Source of the DNA: Candidatus Wirthbacteria bacterium CG2_30_54_11 | GTDB taxonomy: Bacteria; Patescibacteriota; CG2-30-54-11 | Reading direction: 5' to 3' | Assembly (NCBI GenBank): GCA_001873755.1 | Contig: MNZT01000080.1 | Location: 1 to 21,888 of the forward strand | Length of the DNA stretch: 21,888 nt | Position numbers and translations under genes: made by a program | The notes under the pieces: generated by a model | What the model saw: only the letters and a program-made list of their open reading frames with translations | Database searches by the model: none | Told to the model about the DNA's origin: nothing | Shown here: piece by piece, positions 21,100-21,888 of the stretch | Position numbering within the stretch: the first letter of the stretch is position 1 | How the letters are laid out: each line of letters begins with the position of its first letter

Positions 21100-21888
21100 A
21101 CTATCCGACCTCCACATGCACAGCACATACTCGGACGGCAAAGGTTCGATCGACGAGATGATCCAGTCCGCTATCGCCAAGGGTCTGAAAAAGATCGCCT
21201 TTGCCGACCACATGCCCCTGCCGTTCCCGGACTATGCGGCCCTTCCCAGAAACAAACTGGACGACTATCGCGCCGAGGTTAGGGAAGCCAAAGAGCGCTT
21301 TGCTCCCGACATCGAAGTACTGCTCGGGCTGGAACTCGACTACATCCCCCAGATCGAGCCCTGGATCCGCGAGATCATCGCCTTGGGCTGGGACTACCTC
21401 ATCAGTTCCGTCCACTTCCTCTTTGGCCGCGTGGACGGCAAGCCAATAGAATGTGATCCTCCGGAGGAGATCTTCGACCAGCTGCTCAGGGAGAACTACT
21501 GCGGAGATGCCCGCACCATGTGTTCCGAGTTCTACCAGATGGTACAGCAGGGAGCAGCCCTGGCCCCCGGCAGCACCATCGGCCACTTCGACCGCATCAA
21601 ACTGCACAATCGTGACCATAAATATTTTGACGAAAATTCCCAAAGTTATCGCGACATCATCAAAAGCACGCTGGTGGTCATCAGAGAATACGGCTGCAAA
21701 CTCGAGATCAACACCTCCGGCCTCGACCGCAGCATCGCCCAGGTCTACCCCTCCCCCTGGATCATCGATCTCTGCCGCACCCTGGACATCCCCCTCGTCC
21801 TGGGCTCGGACGCCCACCTCCCCTCCCAGATCGCCCGCCATTTTTACCAGTTTGCCCCTCTGTCCCCTCCCAACTCGTTAACCCGTTA
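21086..21888 (+). CDS. hisK: Histidinol-phosphatase, PHP family (cut by window end)
   Basis: About 267 residues are visible, from ATG 21086 to the window end without a stop. PHP metal-binding motifs in order: 'DLHMHSTYSDG' (His10, His12), 'FADHMPLP' (His42), 'LGLELDYI', 'YLISSVHFLFG', 'IGHFDRIK', 'LEINTSG' and 'LVLGSDAH'. This is the HisK-type phosphatase that removes phosphate from histidinol phosphate before HisD. It overlaps hisC by 14 bases. The visible C-terminus 'PPNSLTR' is encoded by the TTAACCCG repeat, so the true end may lie within repeat sequence just beyond the edge. Confidence 0.9.
   Translation, partial: MALDKLSDLHMHSTYSDGKGSIDEMIQSAIAKGLKKIAFADHMPLPFPDYAALPRNKLDDYRAEVREAKERFAPDIEVLLGLELDYIPQIEPWIREIIALGWDYLISSVHFLFGRVDGKPIECDPPEEIFDQLLRENYCGDARTMCSEFYQMVQQGAALAPGSTIGHFDRIKLHNRDHKYFDENSQSYRDIIKSTLVVIREYGCKLEINTSGLDRSIAQVYPSPWIIDLCRTLDIPLVLGSDAHLPSQIARHFYQFAPLSPPNSLTR
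21876..21888 (+). repeat. TTAACCCG repeat at the window end
   Basis: CGTTAACCCGTTA, the same unit as at 1561-1579, truncated by the edge. It lies in frame within the 3' part of the phosphatase ORF. Confidence 0.45.

Noticed and set aside
21101..21841. 246-residue minus-strand ORF
   Set aside because: It is the opposite strand of the PHP phosphatase with its ordered metal-binding motifs.
1..21888. CRISPR array, rRNA genes or insertion-sequence transposase
   Set aside because: I saw no regularly spaced repeats, no rRNA sequence and no transposase-like ORF in any frame.

Overview
This window looks like a chromosomal segment of an uncultivated bacterium of moderately high GC. The translation and RNA signals are bacterial: Shine-Dalgarno sites, sigma70-type promoters, a tRNA with an encoded CCA end and a T-box leader. 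The intergenic spacers carry short palindromic and 'CTTCGGCTCCACTCAGGATG'-type dispersed repeats like those I associate with genomes assembled from environmental DNA, and there is a PsbP-like anchored protein. I lean towards a Patescibacteria/CPR-like or Chloroflexota-like organism with unusually complete amino-acid biosynthesis, but I cannot place it. UGA is used as a stop codon.

Layout. Positions 1-1276 (minus) carry the 5' part of hflX and a thymidylate kinase. Positions 1586-3129 (plus) carry tadA, translationally coupled to a lipoprotein with a beta-propeller-like Asp-box domain, followed by tRNA-Ser(CGA) and a bidirectional terminator. Positions 3423-13307 (minus) are one long operon for lysine synthesis by the alpha-aminoadipate/LysW carrier route. 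In transcription order it reads lysS, lysT, lysU, lysB (broken by an in-frame stop), a class II glutamine amidotransferase, a tandem LysW, a divergent LysX-like protein, canonical lysX, lysJ, lysY and lysZ. Divergent to lysS and sharing its promoter region is an ACT-domain protein (13430-14119), a good candidate for the operon's regulator. A third LysX-like ligase (14098-14934, minus) stands alone behind its own strong promoter and a T-box leader. A membrane-anchored PsbP-like protein follows, then an AT-rich insert with a candidate PD-(D/E)XK nuclease. From 17362 to the right edge there is a TrpR/YerC-type regulator and a histidine cluster: hisG (short form), hisD, hisC and a PHP-family histidinol-phosphatase cut by the window end.

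How the genes work together. LysS, LysT/U and LysB make 2-oxoadipate. LysX should attach alpha-aminoadipate to the C-terminal Glu of LysW, and LysZ, LysY and LysJ then process it on the carrier. No lysN-type aminotransferase or lysK-type releasing peptidase is visible here.

The most unusual part is the middle of the operon. The carrier is a tandem LysW ending in EDWGQ instead of EDWGE. The first LysX paralogue has lost the NTxxGG loop and the ATP-grasp ExN asparagine. A glutamine amidotransferase sits beside them. Together with the T-box-controlled third ligase, whose UGGC bulge predicts a tRNA with G73 and therefore not tRNA-Lys, this suggests either a rewired carrier system or partial decay. 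The lysB stop and the carrier Gln are each one base from the expected codon, so read errors must be excluded first.
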